Positions 55,220 through 63,459 of a stretch of 64,000 bases of DNA are shown piece after piece. Origin of the DNA: Allobosea sp. 47.2.35 (GTDB taxonomy: Bacteria > Pseudomonadota > Alphaproteobacteria > Rhizobiales > Beijerinckiaceae). Positions within the stretch are counted from its first letter, which is position 1. Every line of letters starts with the position of its first letter. The stretch covers positions 124,001 to 188,000 of the forward strand of contig NZ_JANLGI010000007.1 of NCBI RefSeq assembly GCF_024655635.1, read 5' to 3'. A program made the translations under genes and the position numbers. Under the pieces are notes generated by a model. The model made no database searches. It worked only from the letters and a program-made list of their open reading frames with translations, and was not told where the DNA came from.

Positions 55220-56158
55220 ATGCAATTCCGCAATCTCGGCCGCTCGGGCCTGCGCGTCTCGCTCGTCGGGCTGGGCTGCAACAATTTCGGCGGCCGCATC
55301 GATCTCGACGCGACTCGCAAGGTCGTCGATGCCGCGATCGAGCATGGCATCACCCTGTTCGACACCGCCGATATCTATGGCGAGCGGGGCGGCTCCGAGA
55401 CCGCGCTCGGCGAGGTACTGGGCGCGCGCCGCAAGCAGATCGTGCTCGCCAGCAAGTTCGGCATGGACATGGATGCCGAGGGCGTGAAGAAGGGCGGCTC
55501 GCGCCGCTACATCATGAACGCGGTCGAGGATTCGCTGCGGCGCCTCAAGACCGACTGGCTCGATCTCTACCAGCTCCACCGGCCCGACCCGCTGACTCCG
55601 ATCGAGGAGACGCTGCGCGCCATGGACGACCTCGTCCGGCAGGGCAAGGTCCGTTATATCGGCTGCTCGAATGTCGTCGCCTGGCAGGTCGCCGATGCCC
55701 AGTGGACGGCGCGCGATCTCGGCATCCCCGGCTTCGCCTCGGCGCAGGACGAGTACAGCCTGCTGAAGCGTGGCGCCGAGAAGGACCTGATCCCCGCCAT
55801 CGCTCATTACGGCATGGGCCTGCTGCCCTATTTCCCGCTCGCCAATGGCGCGCTCACCGGCAAGTACAAGCGCGGAGCGGCGATGCCGGAAGGCGCGCGC
55901 CTGACCAAGCTGCCGCAGCGCGCCGACGAGATCTTCAGTGAGGACAACTGGCGCCGCATCGAGGGCCTGACCGCCTTCGCCGAGCAGCACGGCCACACGC
56001 TCGTCGAGCTCGCCTTCTCCTGGCTGGCGGCGCAGCCCGTGGTCTCCAGCGTCATCGCAGGCGCGACGAAGCCGGAACAGGTCGCGGCCAACGTCAAGGC
56101 GGCCGATTGGGCGCTGAGCGCGGAAGACCTCGCCGAGATCGACAAGATCACAGGCTGA
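55220..56158 (+). CDS. Aldo/keto reductase
   Basis: A 312-residue TIM-barrel NADPH oxidoreductase. The catalytic tetrad is seen as Asp and Tyr in LFDTADIYGERG, Lys in LASKFGMD and His in LYQLHRPDPL, with the cofactor region SSVIAGATKPEQV near the C-terminus. It resembles the YajO/IolS-type group reducing aldehydes or ketones; the substrate is unknown. GGGGAAGG provides the ribosome site. It is 106 bp downstream of the kinase-like gene. Confidence 0.95.
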   Translation: MQFRNLGRSGLRVSLVGLGCNNFGGRIDLDATRKVVDAAIEHGITLFDTADIYGERGGSETALGEVLGARRKQIVLASKFGMDMDAEGVKKGGSRRYIMNAVEDSLRRLKTDWLDLYQLHRPDPLTPIEETLRAMDDLVRQGKVRYIGCSNVVAWQVADAQWTARDLGIPGFASAQDEYSLLKRGAEKDLIPAIAHYGMGLLPYFPLANGALTGKYKRGAAMPEGARLTKLPQRADEIFSEDNWRRIEGLTAFAEQHGHTLVELAFSWLAAQPVVSSVIAGATKPEQVAANVKAADWALSAEDLAEIDKITG

Positions 56159-56166
56159 GCGATTGC

Positions 56167-56192
56167 GGAACCGCCTCGGCACCGGCCATGTT
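56167..56192 (+). promoter_or_regulatory. Possible EcfG-type promoter of the DUF2254 gene
   Basis: GGAAC (56167-56171), 17 bases, then TGTT (56189-56192); the -10 has one mismatch to CGTT. It lies 26 bp before the TTG start, leaving room for the ribosome site only. Weaker than the sites at 61264 and 62485. Confidence 0.4.
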
Positions 56193-56217
56193 GTAGCGGT
56201 GTCGAGGGGGGAGCGCG

Positions 56218-57438
56218 TTGACACGCCTGCGTTGGGTCCTGAAACAGCTTTCGGAGCGCCTCTGGGTGAGGGCGGCGCTCTTCGCGCTCCTGGGTATCGC
56301 CAGCGCGCTCGCATCGATCGTCGCGGCGCCGCTGGTGCCGGAGGACGTATCGGCCAAAATCGGTGCGGATGCGGTCGACAAGGTGCTGGGTATCCTGGCG
56401 TCGTCGATGCTGACGGTGGCGATCTTCTCGCTGTCGACGATGGTGTCCGCCTATGGCGCGGCGGCGAGTTCGGCGACGCCGCGCGCGACCTATCTCCTGC
56501 AGGCCGATACCGGTGCGCAGAACGCTCTGGCGACCTTCATCGGGGCGTTCCTGTTCAGCCTCGCCGGCATCATCGCGCTGAGCACCGGCCTTTACGGCTC
56601 CAGCGGGCGCTTGCTGCTCTTCCTCGTGACATTGCTGGTCGTCGCCGTGGTGGTGGCGACCTTCGTCGGCTGGATCGACGCGCTGTCGCGGCTCGGCCGG
56701 ATGAACGAGACGATCGATCGCGTCGCAGCCGCCGCTGCCGAGGCATTGGACGACTATGCCGTCTCCCGGACGATGGGCGCGCAGCCCGGCCGCACGCCGC
56801 CGGCCGGCGCCCGCGCGATCACGGCGGATCGGACCGGCTATCTCCAGCATGTCGATATCGCGGCCCTGGCACAGCTTTGCGAGGATGGCGGCGAGATCGA
56901 CGTCGCCCGCATCCCCGGCGCCTTCGTCGGCAGGGGCGAGACGCTCGCCTATGCCAGCGCTTTCGACGAGGAGCGGGCCGAAGAGATCCGGGGCGCCTTC
57001 ATCATCTGCGACCGCCGCTCCTTCCGCCAGGATCCGCGCTTCGGGCTGATCGTGCTCTCCGAGATCGCCTCCCGTGCACTCTCACCGGCCGTCAACGACC
57101 CCGGCACCGCGATCGACGTGCTGGCGTCGCTGGCTAGGCTTCTGACGCGGCCGGTGCCGGAGGACGTGCCGGAGCCGGTGGCCAATGTTCATGTACCGAT
57201 ACTCGCCCCGCGCTCGCTCCTCGAGGACTGCATCGTGCCGATCGCGCGCGACGGCGCGGCGATGATCGAGGTCGCCCTGCGCCTGCAGCGCACGCTGGCG
57301 ACGATTGCGACGAACCCGCGCTTCGCCGAAGCGGCGCATGACCTCGCCGAGGACAGCCGCGAGCGCGCTCTGGCGACCTTGCCTCATGAGATCGATCGGC
57401 AAAGGCTGCGCGCTGCCACCGCCGCAAGCAGCCCCTAG
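56218..57438 (+). CDS. DUF2254 domain-containing membrane protein
   Basis: A 406-residue protein with four hydrophobic segments in the first ~165 residues (ALFALLGIASALASIVAAP, FSLSTMVSAYGAAASSATP, TFIGAFLFSLAGIIALSTGL, LLLFLVTLLVVAVVVATFVG) and a soluble C-terminal half with the DUF2254 hallmark RALSPAVNDPGTAID. Function unknown. The TTG start is supported by GAGGGGGGAG 5 bases upstream. A possible stress promoter precedes it. Confidence 0.92.
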   Translation: MTRLRWVLKQLSERLWVRAALFALLGIASALASIVAAPLVPEDVSAKIGADAVDKVLGILASSMLTVAIFSLSTMVSAYGAAASSATPRATYLLQADTGAQNALATFIGAFLFSLAGIIALSTGLYGSSGRLLLFLVTLLVVAVVVATFVGWIDALSRLGRMNETIDRVAAAAAEALDDYAVSRTMGAQPGRTPPAGARAITADRTGYLQHVDIAALAQLCEDGGEIDVARIPGAFVGRGETLAYASAFDEERAEEIRGAFIICDRRSFRQDPRFGLIVLSEIASRALSPAVNDPGTAIDVLASLARLLTRPVPEDVPEPVANVHVPILAPRSLLEDCIVPIARDGAAMIEVALRLQRTLATIATNPRFAEAAHDLAEDSRERALATLPHEIDRQRLRAATAASSP

Positions 57439-57441
57439 AGA

Positions 57442-58107
57442 TCACAGGAAGGTCGCGATCTCCTCCAGCGGCTTCTTGCCGATGGCGGGGACGAGGCAAC
57501 CCTCCTTGGGATAGCCGACGACGAGCAGGATCAGCGCCTTCTCGTTGTCGGGCCGTCCGCAGAGCTCGTTGAGGAAATTCATCGGGGCCGGCGTATGCGT
57601 CAGCGTGGCCAGCCCCGCATCATGCAGCGCCGCGATCAGGAAACCGGTGGCGATGCCCACCGACTCAGGCACGTAATAGTGCTTGATCCTGTTGCCCTCG
57701 GCATCATGGCCCCAGCGCTGCGCGAAGATCGCGATCAGCCAGGGGGCTGTCTCCAGGAAGGGCTTCTGGTCGTCGGTGCCGAGATGGGCGAGGGCGTCGA
57801 GCCATTCCTCGCCGGCGCGACCGGCATAGAAGGCGCGCTCCTCCTCTTCCGCGCCCTCGCGGATCAGCTTCTTGCGCTGGGCGTCTGAGATGCAGACGAA
57901 GCTCCAGGGCTGCTGGTTGGCGCCGGACGGGGCGGTGCCGGCGACGCGCACCGCCGTTTCGATCAGCTCCCGCGGCACCGGCCTGTCCGAAAAGTCGCGC
58001 ACCGTGCGGCGCTTGCGCATGCGGGCGAGGAAGGCGTCCGCCCGCCCCTGCATCTCCGCTTCCGGAACACCCTCGAACACGAGGGGCATGGTGACGTAGG
58101 GACTCAC
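57442..58107 (-). CDS. Nitroreductase family protein
   Basis: A 221-residue FMN-dependent reductase: [13 protein letters not shown] at the N-terminal FMN site, [15 protein letters not shown] and the final [12 protein letters not shown]. Such enzymes reduce nitro compounds, quinones or halogenated phenols using NAD(P)H; the iodotyrosine-deiodinase-like spacing (RERGAEEEER helix) makes the BluB/IYD branch possible. A GTG at 58107 or ATG at 58089 may be used. It converges on DUF2254 3 bp away and is divergent from polA. Confidence 0.9.
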   Translation of the reverse strand: MSPYVTMPLVFEGVPEAEMQGRADAFLARMRKRRTVRDFSDRPVPRELIETAVRVAGTAPSGANQQPWSFVCISDAQRKKLIREGAEEEERAFYAGRAGEEWLDALAHLGTDDQKPFLETAPWLIAIFAQRWGHDAEGNRIKHYYVPESVGIATGFLIAALHDAGLATLTHTPAPMNFLNELCGRPDNEKALILLVVGYPKEGCLVPAIGKKPLEEIATFL

Positions 58108-58202
58108 GGGCGCTTCGCTCCTGACGCAATTTGGTCAGCTTGCTGCGAATCGCAGGCCGGATGCAATGGACCCGTTGCGCCGGCCCGCTTATGGTCCGCG
58201 CC

Positions 58203-61200
58203 ATGAGCGAGAAAGCCACCACCGCCCCCGCCCTGAAGCCCGGCGACCATCTCTTCCTGGTCGACGGCTCGAACTTCATTTTCCGGGCCTATTTCCAGTC
58301 GATCAACCAGGACCGGAAATACAATGCCCGCTCGGACGGGCTGCCCTCCGGCGCGGTCCGGCTCTTCGCGACGAAGCTCTTCCAGTTCGTTCGCGAGGGC
58401 GTGCTCGGCGTCCGGCCGACCCATCTCGCCATCGTCTTCGACAAGTCGGAGAACTCGTTCCGCAAGGCGATCTACCCGGCCTACAAGGGCAATCGCTCCG
58501 ATCCGCCGCCCGATCTCATCCCCCAGTTCCCGCTGATGCGCGAAGCGGTGCGCGCCTTCGGCCTGATTCCCGTGGAGCAGGATGTCTACGAGGCCGACGA
58601 CCTGATCGCGACCTATGCGAAGCAGGCGCGCGAGGCTGGCGCCGACGTCCTGATCGTCTCCGCTGACAAGGACCTGATGCAGCTCGTGAAGCCGGGCGTC
58701 GCGATGTATGACCCCGCTTCCGGCGACCAGAAGAAGGGCGCCGGCTTCCGGGCCGAACGCCGCATCGGCGAGCCCGAGGTCGTCGAGTATTTCGGCGTCA
58801 TGCCGGACAAGGTCACCGATGTTCAGGCGCTGGCCGGCGACGCCACCGACAACGTGCCGGGCGCGCCGGGCATCGGCATCAAGACGGCGGCCCAGCTGAT
58901 CGGCGAATATGGCGATCTCGAAACCCTGCTGGCGCGTGCCGGCGAGATTAAGCAGCCCAAGCGCCGGGAAACGCTGACCAATCCCGAGGTGATCGAGAAG
59001 GTCCGCATCTCCCACAAGCTCGTCAGCCTCGTCGAGGACGTGAAGGTCGAGACGCCGCTGGAGAACCTGACGCTGGAGCAGCCCGATCCGGCGAAGCTCA
59101 TCGCCTTCCTCAAGGCGATGGAGTTTACCACCATCACCAAGCGCGTCGCCGAGGCCTATGAGGCGGATGTCGGCGCCGTCGATGCTGATCCGGACCTGGC
59201 TCCGGGTGGCGCACGCGCGGCCGAGCTCAAGGCGCTCTATGCCGGTGCCGATGCCGCCGGGGATGCGGCCATGGGCATCGCAGCTGCCGCCTCTCCGGCG
59301 CCTGCCGCCGCAGCCTCAGGCACTTCGGCTGGTGAAGACGGCTGGCTGAAGCCGGCCGACCTCGCCACATCCCGCAGGAACGAGGCGATCGCCGGTAAGA
59401 TCGACCGCTCGAAATATGAATGCGTGCGCACGCTCGCCGATCTCGAACACTGGATCGGCTGGGCCTATGAAGCCGGCCATGTCGCCCTCGACACCGAGAC
59501 CAATTCGCTCGACGCGATGCAGGCCGACCTTGCCGGCATCTCGCTCGCGGTTGCGCCGGGCCGGGCCTGCTACATCCCGCTCCAGCATCGCGGCGGCGAT
59601 GGCGGTCTCTTCGACGAAGGCTTGCTGGCCGACCAGATTCCGCTGGCGCAGGCCGTCGCGGCGTTGAAGCCGCTGCTCGCCGATGCCGGCGTGCTCAAGA
59701 TCGGCCAGAACCTGAAATACGACCTGCTCATCCTGGAGCGTCATGGCCTCAGCGTGTCCCCGATCGAGGACACGATGCTGATCTCCTATGCGCTCGATGC
59801 CGGCAACAACACGCACGGCATGGACCGGCTCGCGGAACTGCATCTCGGCCACGAGACGATTCCGTATTCCCAGGTCGCCGGCACCGGCAAGAACCAGGTC
59901 ACCTTCGACAAGGTGCCGCTCGACAAGGCGACCGACTACGCCGCCGAGGATGCCGACGTCACGTTGAGGCTCTGGCTCGCGCTGAAGCCCCGCCTCGTCG
60001 CCGAGAAGAAGACGGCGGTCTACGAGGTGCTGGAGCGGCCGATGGTCGAGGTCCTCGCCAAGATGGAGCGTCGCGGTATCGCCATCGACCGGCAGATCCT
60101 CTCCCGGCTCTCCGGCGATTTCGCGCAAGGGTTGGCGCGGCTGGAGGACGAGATCTACGAGCTCGCCGGTGAGAAGTTCACGATCGGTAGCCCGAAGCAG
60201 CTCGGCGACATCCTGTTCGGCAAGATGGGCCTGGAAGGCGCCAAGAAGACCGCGACCGGCCAATGGGCGACGGGTGCCGGCGTGCTGGAGGACCTTGCCG
60301 AGCAGGGCCATGCGCTGCCTTCGAAGATTCTGGAGTGGCGCCAGCTCGCCAAGCTGAAATCGACCTATACCGACTCGCTGCCGGGCTATGTGAATCCCGA
60401 GACGAACCGGGTTCACACCTCCTATGCGCTGGCCGCGACCACGACGGGCCGGCTGTCCTCCTCCGAACCGAACCTGCAGAACATCCCGATCCGCACCGAG
60501 GCCGGCCGCAAGATCCGCACCGCCTTCGTGCCCGAGAAGGGCTACAAGCTGGTCTCGGCCGATTACAGCCAGATCGAATTGCGCCTGCTCGCCCATATCG
60601 CCGAGATCCCGCAGCTCCGGCAGGCTTTCGCGGATGGTATCGACATCCACGCGATGACGGCGTCCGAGATGTTCGGCGTTCCCGTGCAGGGCATGCCGAG
60701 CGAGGTCCGCCGCCGCGCCAAGGCGATCAATTTCGGCATCATCTACGGCATCTCGGCCTTCGGCCTTGCCAATCAGCTCGGCATCGGCCGCGAGGAGGCG
60801 AGCGCCTATATCCGCAAGTATTTCGAGCGCTTCCCCGGCATCCGCGACTACATGGACCAGACCAAGACCCATGTCCGCGCCCATGGCCAGGTCACTACGA
60901 TCTTCGGCCGCGTCTGCCATTTCCCGGCGGTAGCCTCGAAGAACCCGTCCGAGCGCGCCTTCGTCGAGCGTCAGGCGATCAACGCCCCGATCCAGGGCTC
61001 GGCCGCCGACATCATCCGCCGGGCGATGACCCGGATGGACTCCGCGCTCGCCGCCAATCGCCTCAATGCCCGCATGCTCCTGCAGGTCCATGACGAGCTC
61101 GTCTTCGAGGTGCCGGAGGCCGAGGTCGAGAAGACCCTGCCGATCATCGAGAAGGTGATGGTCGAGGCGCCGCATCCGGCCGTGCAGCTCCGGGTACCGC

Positions 61201-61247
61201 TCGCGGTCGAAGCCCGCGCCGCCGACAACTGGGACGAGGCGCACTGA
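58203..61247 (+). CDS. polA: DNA polymerase I
   Basis: A 1014-residue enzyme with all three activities: 5' nuclease (LVDGSNFIFRAYF, YEADDLIATYAKQA), proofreading exonuclease around residue 428 (VALDTETNSLD, and YAAEDADVTLRL with the Tyr/Asp), and polymerase motifs A SADYSQIELR (~785), B RRRAKAINFGIIYG and C LQVHDELVFEV (~961). Since exonuclease acidic residues are present, proofreading should be intact. It is longer than E. coli Pol I (928), mainly from an Ala/Pro-rich linker at ~327-376. ATG 58203 is chosen for family alignment. Confidence 0.98.
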   Translation: MSEKATTAPALKPGDHLFLVDGSNFIFRAYFQSINQDRKYNARSDGLPSGAVRLFATKLFQFVREGVLGVRPTHLAIVFDKSENSFRKAIYPAYKGNRSDPPPDLIPQFPLMREAVRAFGLIPVEQDVYEADDLIATYAKQAREAGADVLIVSADKDLMQLVKPGVAMYDPASGDQKKGAGFRAERRIGEPEVVEYFGVMPDKVTDVQALAGDATDNVPGAPGIGIKTAAQLIGEYGDLETLLARAGEIKQPKRRETLTNPEVIEKVRISHKLVSLVEDVKVETPLENLTLEQPDPAKLIAFLKAMEFTTITKRVAEAYEADVGAVDADPDLAPGGARAAELKALYAGADAAGDAAMGIAAAASPAPAAAASGTSAGEDGWLKPADLATSRRNEAIAGKIDRSKYECVRTLADLEHWIGWAYEAGHVALDTETNSLDAMQADLAGISLAVAPGRACYIPLQHRGGDGGLFDEGLLADQIPLAQAVAALKPLLADAGVLKIGQNLKYDLLILERHGLSVSPIEDTMLISYALDAGNNTHGMDRLAELHLGHETIPYSQVAGTGKNQVTFDKVPLDKATDYAAEDADVTLRLWLALKPRLVAEKKTAVYEVLERPMVEVLAKMERRGIAIDRQILSRLSGDFAQGLARLEDEIYELAGEKFTIGSPKQLGDILFGKMGLEGAKKTATGQWATGAGVLEDLAEQGHALPSKILEWRQLAKLKSTYTDSLPGYVNPETNRVHTSYALAATTTGRLSSSEPNLQNIPIRTEAGRKIRTAFVPEKGYKLVSADYSQIELRLLAHIAEIPQLRQAFADGIDIHAMTASEMFGVPVQGMPSEVRRRAKAINFGIIYGISAFGLANQLGIGREEASAYIRKYFERFPGIRDYMDQTKTHVRAHGQVTTIFGRVCHFPAVASKNPSERAFVERQAINAPIQGSAADIIRRAMTRMDSALAANRLNARMLLQVHDELVFEVPEAEVEKTLPIIEKVMVEAPHPAVQLRVPLAVEARAADNWDEAH

Positions 61248-61263
61248 GCGCCTCCGCCCGGCC

Positions 61264-61289
61264 GGAACCCGGCCGATCCTTCCGGCGTT
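61264..61289 (+). promoter_or_regulatory. EcfG-type general stress promoter of the AI-2E transporter gene
   Basis: GGAAC (61264-61268), 17 bases, CGTT (61286-61289): a perfect match to the alphaproteobacterial EcfG consensus. It also overlaps a small hairpin (61259-61275) after polA. The transcription start predicted about 8 bases on leaves a 20- to 45-base leader before either candidate start codon. Confidence 0.75.
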
Positions 61290-61319
61290 GATCCCTCCGA
61301 CGCGCCAGGGGGGCGCGGA

Positions 61320-62474
61320 TTGCGCGTTGGAATCGGGGACATGCTCAGCTCATCGGCCTGGAGGCCGTTTCCGCGCTACATGGCGGAACCGGAACCGGTG
61401 GAGGACAATGCGGAGGTCACGCCCTCGGAGCATGACCTTATCGTCCGCTACGCCATCGTCGGCATCTTCGTCATTCTCGCGACGGCCTCGCTGGCCCTGA
61501 CCAAGGTCATCGCGATACCGATCGTGGCGGGCGTGATCTTCGGGCTCGTGCTTGGCCCGCTCGTCGACGTGCTGGCGCGGCACCGCGTGCCGCAGCATGC
61601 GGCTGCGGCGCTGGTTGTGCTGTTCTTCATCGGTCTCTTGCTTGCCGCGATCGCCATCCTCGCCGTGCCGGTCGCCGGCTGGAGCGATCAGGCCCCGGCC
61701 ATGATGACGGCGCTCAAGACCAAGCTCGCCGGTGTCTTCGCCTTCATGGACGAGTTCAAGCGCGGCATCGCCTCGATCACCGGCAAGGGCGCCGAACTCA
61801 GCGTCTCCCAGGGCAACCCGCTCTTCGACATCGCCATGACGTCCTCGACGGCGGCCGGCGGCATGCTGATCTTCGTCGCGACGATCTATTTCTGGCTGGC
61901 GACCCGTCGTCATCTCAAGGCGCGGGTGCTGAGACTCTGCCTAGGCCGTGGCGCGCGCCGTTCGGCCGGTTCCTTCTTCGAGGAGATCGAGGCCCGCGTC
62001 GCCCGCTATTTCGCACTGGTGACGACGATCAATCTCGGCATGGGCGTCCTCACCATGGCGATCGCCTGGATGGCAGGCCTGCCCTTCCCGGTTTTCTGGG
62101 GCGCGCTCGCCTTCCTGCTCAACTATCTCGCCTTCATCGGCCCGATCATCGTTGCGATCCTGCTTCTGGCTGGTGCCTTGCTCGATGCGCCCTCGATCGT
62201 TGCGGCGCTCTGGCCTGCGACGGCCTATTACGTCCTGCACCTGATCGAGGGCAACGCGGTCACGCCCGTCTTCGTCGGCAACCGGCTGACGATCTCGCCC
62301 TTCCTCGTCTTCGTCGCCTTCATCTTCTGGCTCTGGCTCTGGGGGCCTGTCGGCGCGGTGCTCTCGACGCCGATCGTCATCGTCGCCATGGTCGCGCAGG
62401 AGGAATTCGCGCGCTATCGCCGCGACAAGGCCAAGGCGGACGCCGAAGAGGCTGGCGAGGCGAAAGCGGCCTGA
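61320..62474 (+). CDS. AI-2E family transporter
   Basis: A 384-residue membrane protein of the YdiK/PerM family (PF01594): about eight helices, with a soluble segment between (residues ~130-170) and the C-terminal SIVAALWPATAYYVLHLIEGNAVTP signature of the family. Some members export autoinducer-2 or act in sodium/proton exchange; most are uncharacterised. TTG 61320 has an AGGGGGG ribosome site; ATG 61341 or 61380 are alternative starts. A consensus stress promoter lies just upstream. Confidence 0.93.
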   Translation: MRVGIGDMLSSSAWRPFPRYMAEPEPVEDNAEVTPSEHDLIVRYAIVGIFVILATASLALTKVIAIPIVAGVIFGLVLGPLVDVLARHRVPQHAAAALVVLFFIGLLLAAIAILAVPVAGWSDQAPAMMTALKTKLAGVFAFMDEFKRGIASITGKGAELSVSQGNPLFDIAMTSSTAAGGMLIFVATIYFWLATRRHLKARVLRLCLGRGARRSAGSFFEEIEARVARYFALVTTINLGMGVLTMAIAWMAGLPFPVFWGALAFLLNYLAFIGPIIVAILLLAGALLDAPSIVAALWPATAYYVLHLIEGNAVTPVFVGNRLTISPFLVFVAFIFWLWLWGPVGAVLSTPIVIVAMVAQEEFARYRRDKAKADAEEAGEAKAA

Positions 62475-62484
62475 TCGCGGCCCC

Positions 62485-62509
62485 GGAACTGAAATCCCGC
62501 TTATGCGTT
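62485..62509 (+). promoter_or_regulatory. EcfG-type general stress promoter of the DUF883 gene
   Basis: GGAAC (62485-62489), 16 bases, CGTT (62506-62509): a perfect consensus. It lies 83 bp before the ATG at 62592, leaving a leader of about 75 bases, and just 11 bp after the AI-2E stop. Serves the two-gene unit to 63379. Confidence 0.8.
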
Positions 62510-62591
62510 GCCGAAGCAGGCGGAAGCCCTTGCGGCAGCCGCATCTCCCCGCCACCATCGAAACTTGCAACAGCGACAGGACGACACCGCC

Positions 62592-62951
62592 ATGGCCACC
62601 ACGACATCCGCGAAACGTCAGACCGCCGCCGCCGCCAAACGTGCGAAGGCCGAGGTCGAGGCCGGGGCCGAGGATGTCGCCGCCGAGGCGCGCCAGGCCG
62701 GAGCCCGTGCCAAGCGCCAGGCGAGCGCGCTGGAGGACACGCTGACCCGCAGCGCCGAGGATATCGCGGCCACCGTCAGCGAGCGCCTGCGCGCCGTCGG
62801 CGTCGACACCGACAAGATGGTCGATGTCGCCAAGGAGCAGGCGACCGAGCTGCAGCAGCTGATCGAGGACGAGATTCGCGAGCGGCCGCTGCGTGCGCTC
62901 GGCATCGCGGCGGCGGTCGGCCTGTTCGTCGGCTTCCTGTCGGCGCGCTGA
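62592..62951 (+). CDS. DUF883/ElaB-YqjD-like membrane-anchored protein
   Basis: A 119-residue protein of long amphipathic, Ala/Arg/Glu-rich helices (residues ~10-90) and one C-terminal hydrophobic helix ending PLRALGIAAAVGLFVGFLSAR, the YqjD/ElaB layout. E. coli homologues are stationary-phase, inner-membrane ribosome-associated proteins. ATG 62592 is chosen since upstream frame lies in the promoter leader. It is followed at 2 bp by a phage-holin-like membrane protein, a pairing seen also as yqjD-yqjE in E. coli. Confidence 0.9.
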   Translation: MATTTSAKRQTAAAAKRAKAEVEAGAEDVAAEARQAGARAKRQASALEDTLTRSAEDIAATVSERLRAVGVDTDKMVDVAKEQATELQQLIEDEIRERPLRALGIAAAVGLFVGFLSAR

Positions 62952-62953
62952 CC

Positions 62954-63379
62954 ATGTTCGGGGGGATCGGTTCCTTCATCGCCTCGGAGGTGTCCGGGGT
63001 GGTGAGGCGCAATGTCATCGTCTACGGCCTGTTCGGTCTCGCCGTCCTGCTGATGCTCTGCGCCGGCGGCTATGCGCTGAACGCTCTGCATACCGTGCTG
63101 GTGCAACACTACGGTGCGATCGCCGCGAGCCTCTGGGTCGCCGGTGGTTTGTTTCTGGCTGGGTTTTTCGCCATCTGCATCGCCCTTGTCGTCAAGGGAC
63201 GGCGCCGGCCGCCGCGCCCGGCTGCGACGGCGGTTCTTGCGGCGGCGCCCATCGCCGCGAAGCTCATTGGCTCGCGCCTTAGCTGGCGCATGGCGGTTGC
63301 CGGCGGCATCATCGTGCTCGGCGCGATTCTGGGCCGCCAGATCGTCGCGGGCGGCGAAGATGACGATGCGGAAGCCTGA
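62954..63379 (+). CDS. Phage-holin-superfamily-like membrane protein (YqjE-like)
   Basis: A 141-residue protein with two central membrane helices (VYGLFGLAVLLMLCAGGYAL and AASLWVAGGLFLAGFFAICIALVV), a basic loop and a further hydrophobic C-terminal helix, ending in Asp/Glu. Its place after a DUF883 gene suggests the YqjE/DUF1469 role, though sequence identity cannot be checked here. Both genes share a stress promoter, so they likely act together at the inner membrane. Confidence 0.75.
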   Translation: MFGGIGSFIASEVSGVVRRNVIVYGLFGLAVLLMLCAGGYALNALHTVLVQHYGAIAASLWVAGGLFLAGFFAICIALVVKGRRRPPRPAATAVLAAAPIAAKLIGSRLSWRMAVAGGIIVLGAILGRQIVAGGEDDDAEA

Positions 63380-63459
63380 TTCCGTGTGAATCGGCAGGCA
63401 TGGACGAAGCATGTCTTTTTACATAGGGATGTCGGCATGCGTCCCTTAACAAGACTTGC

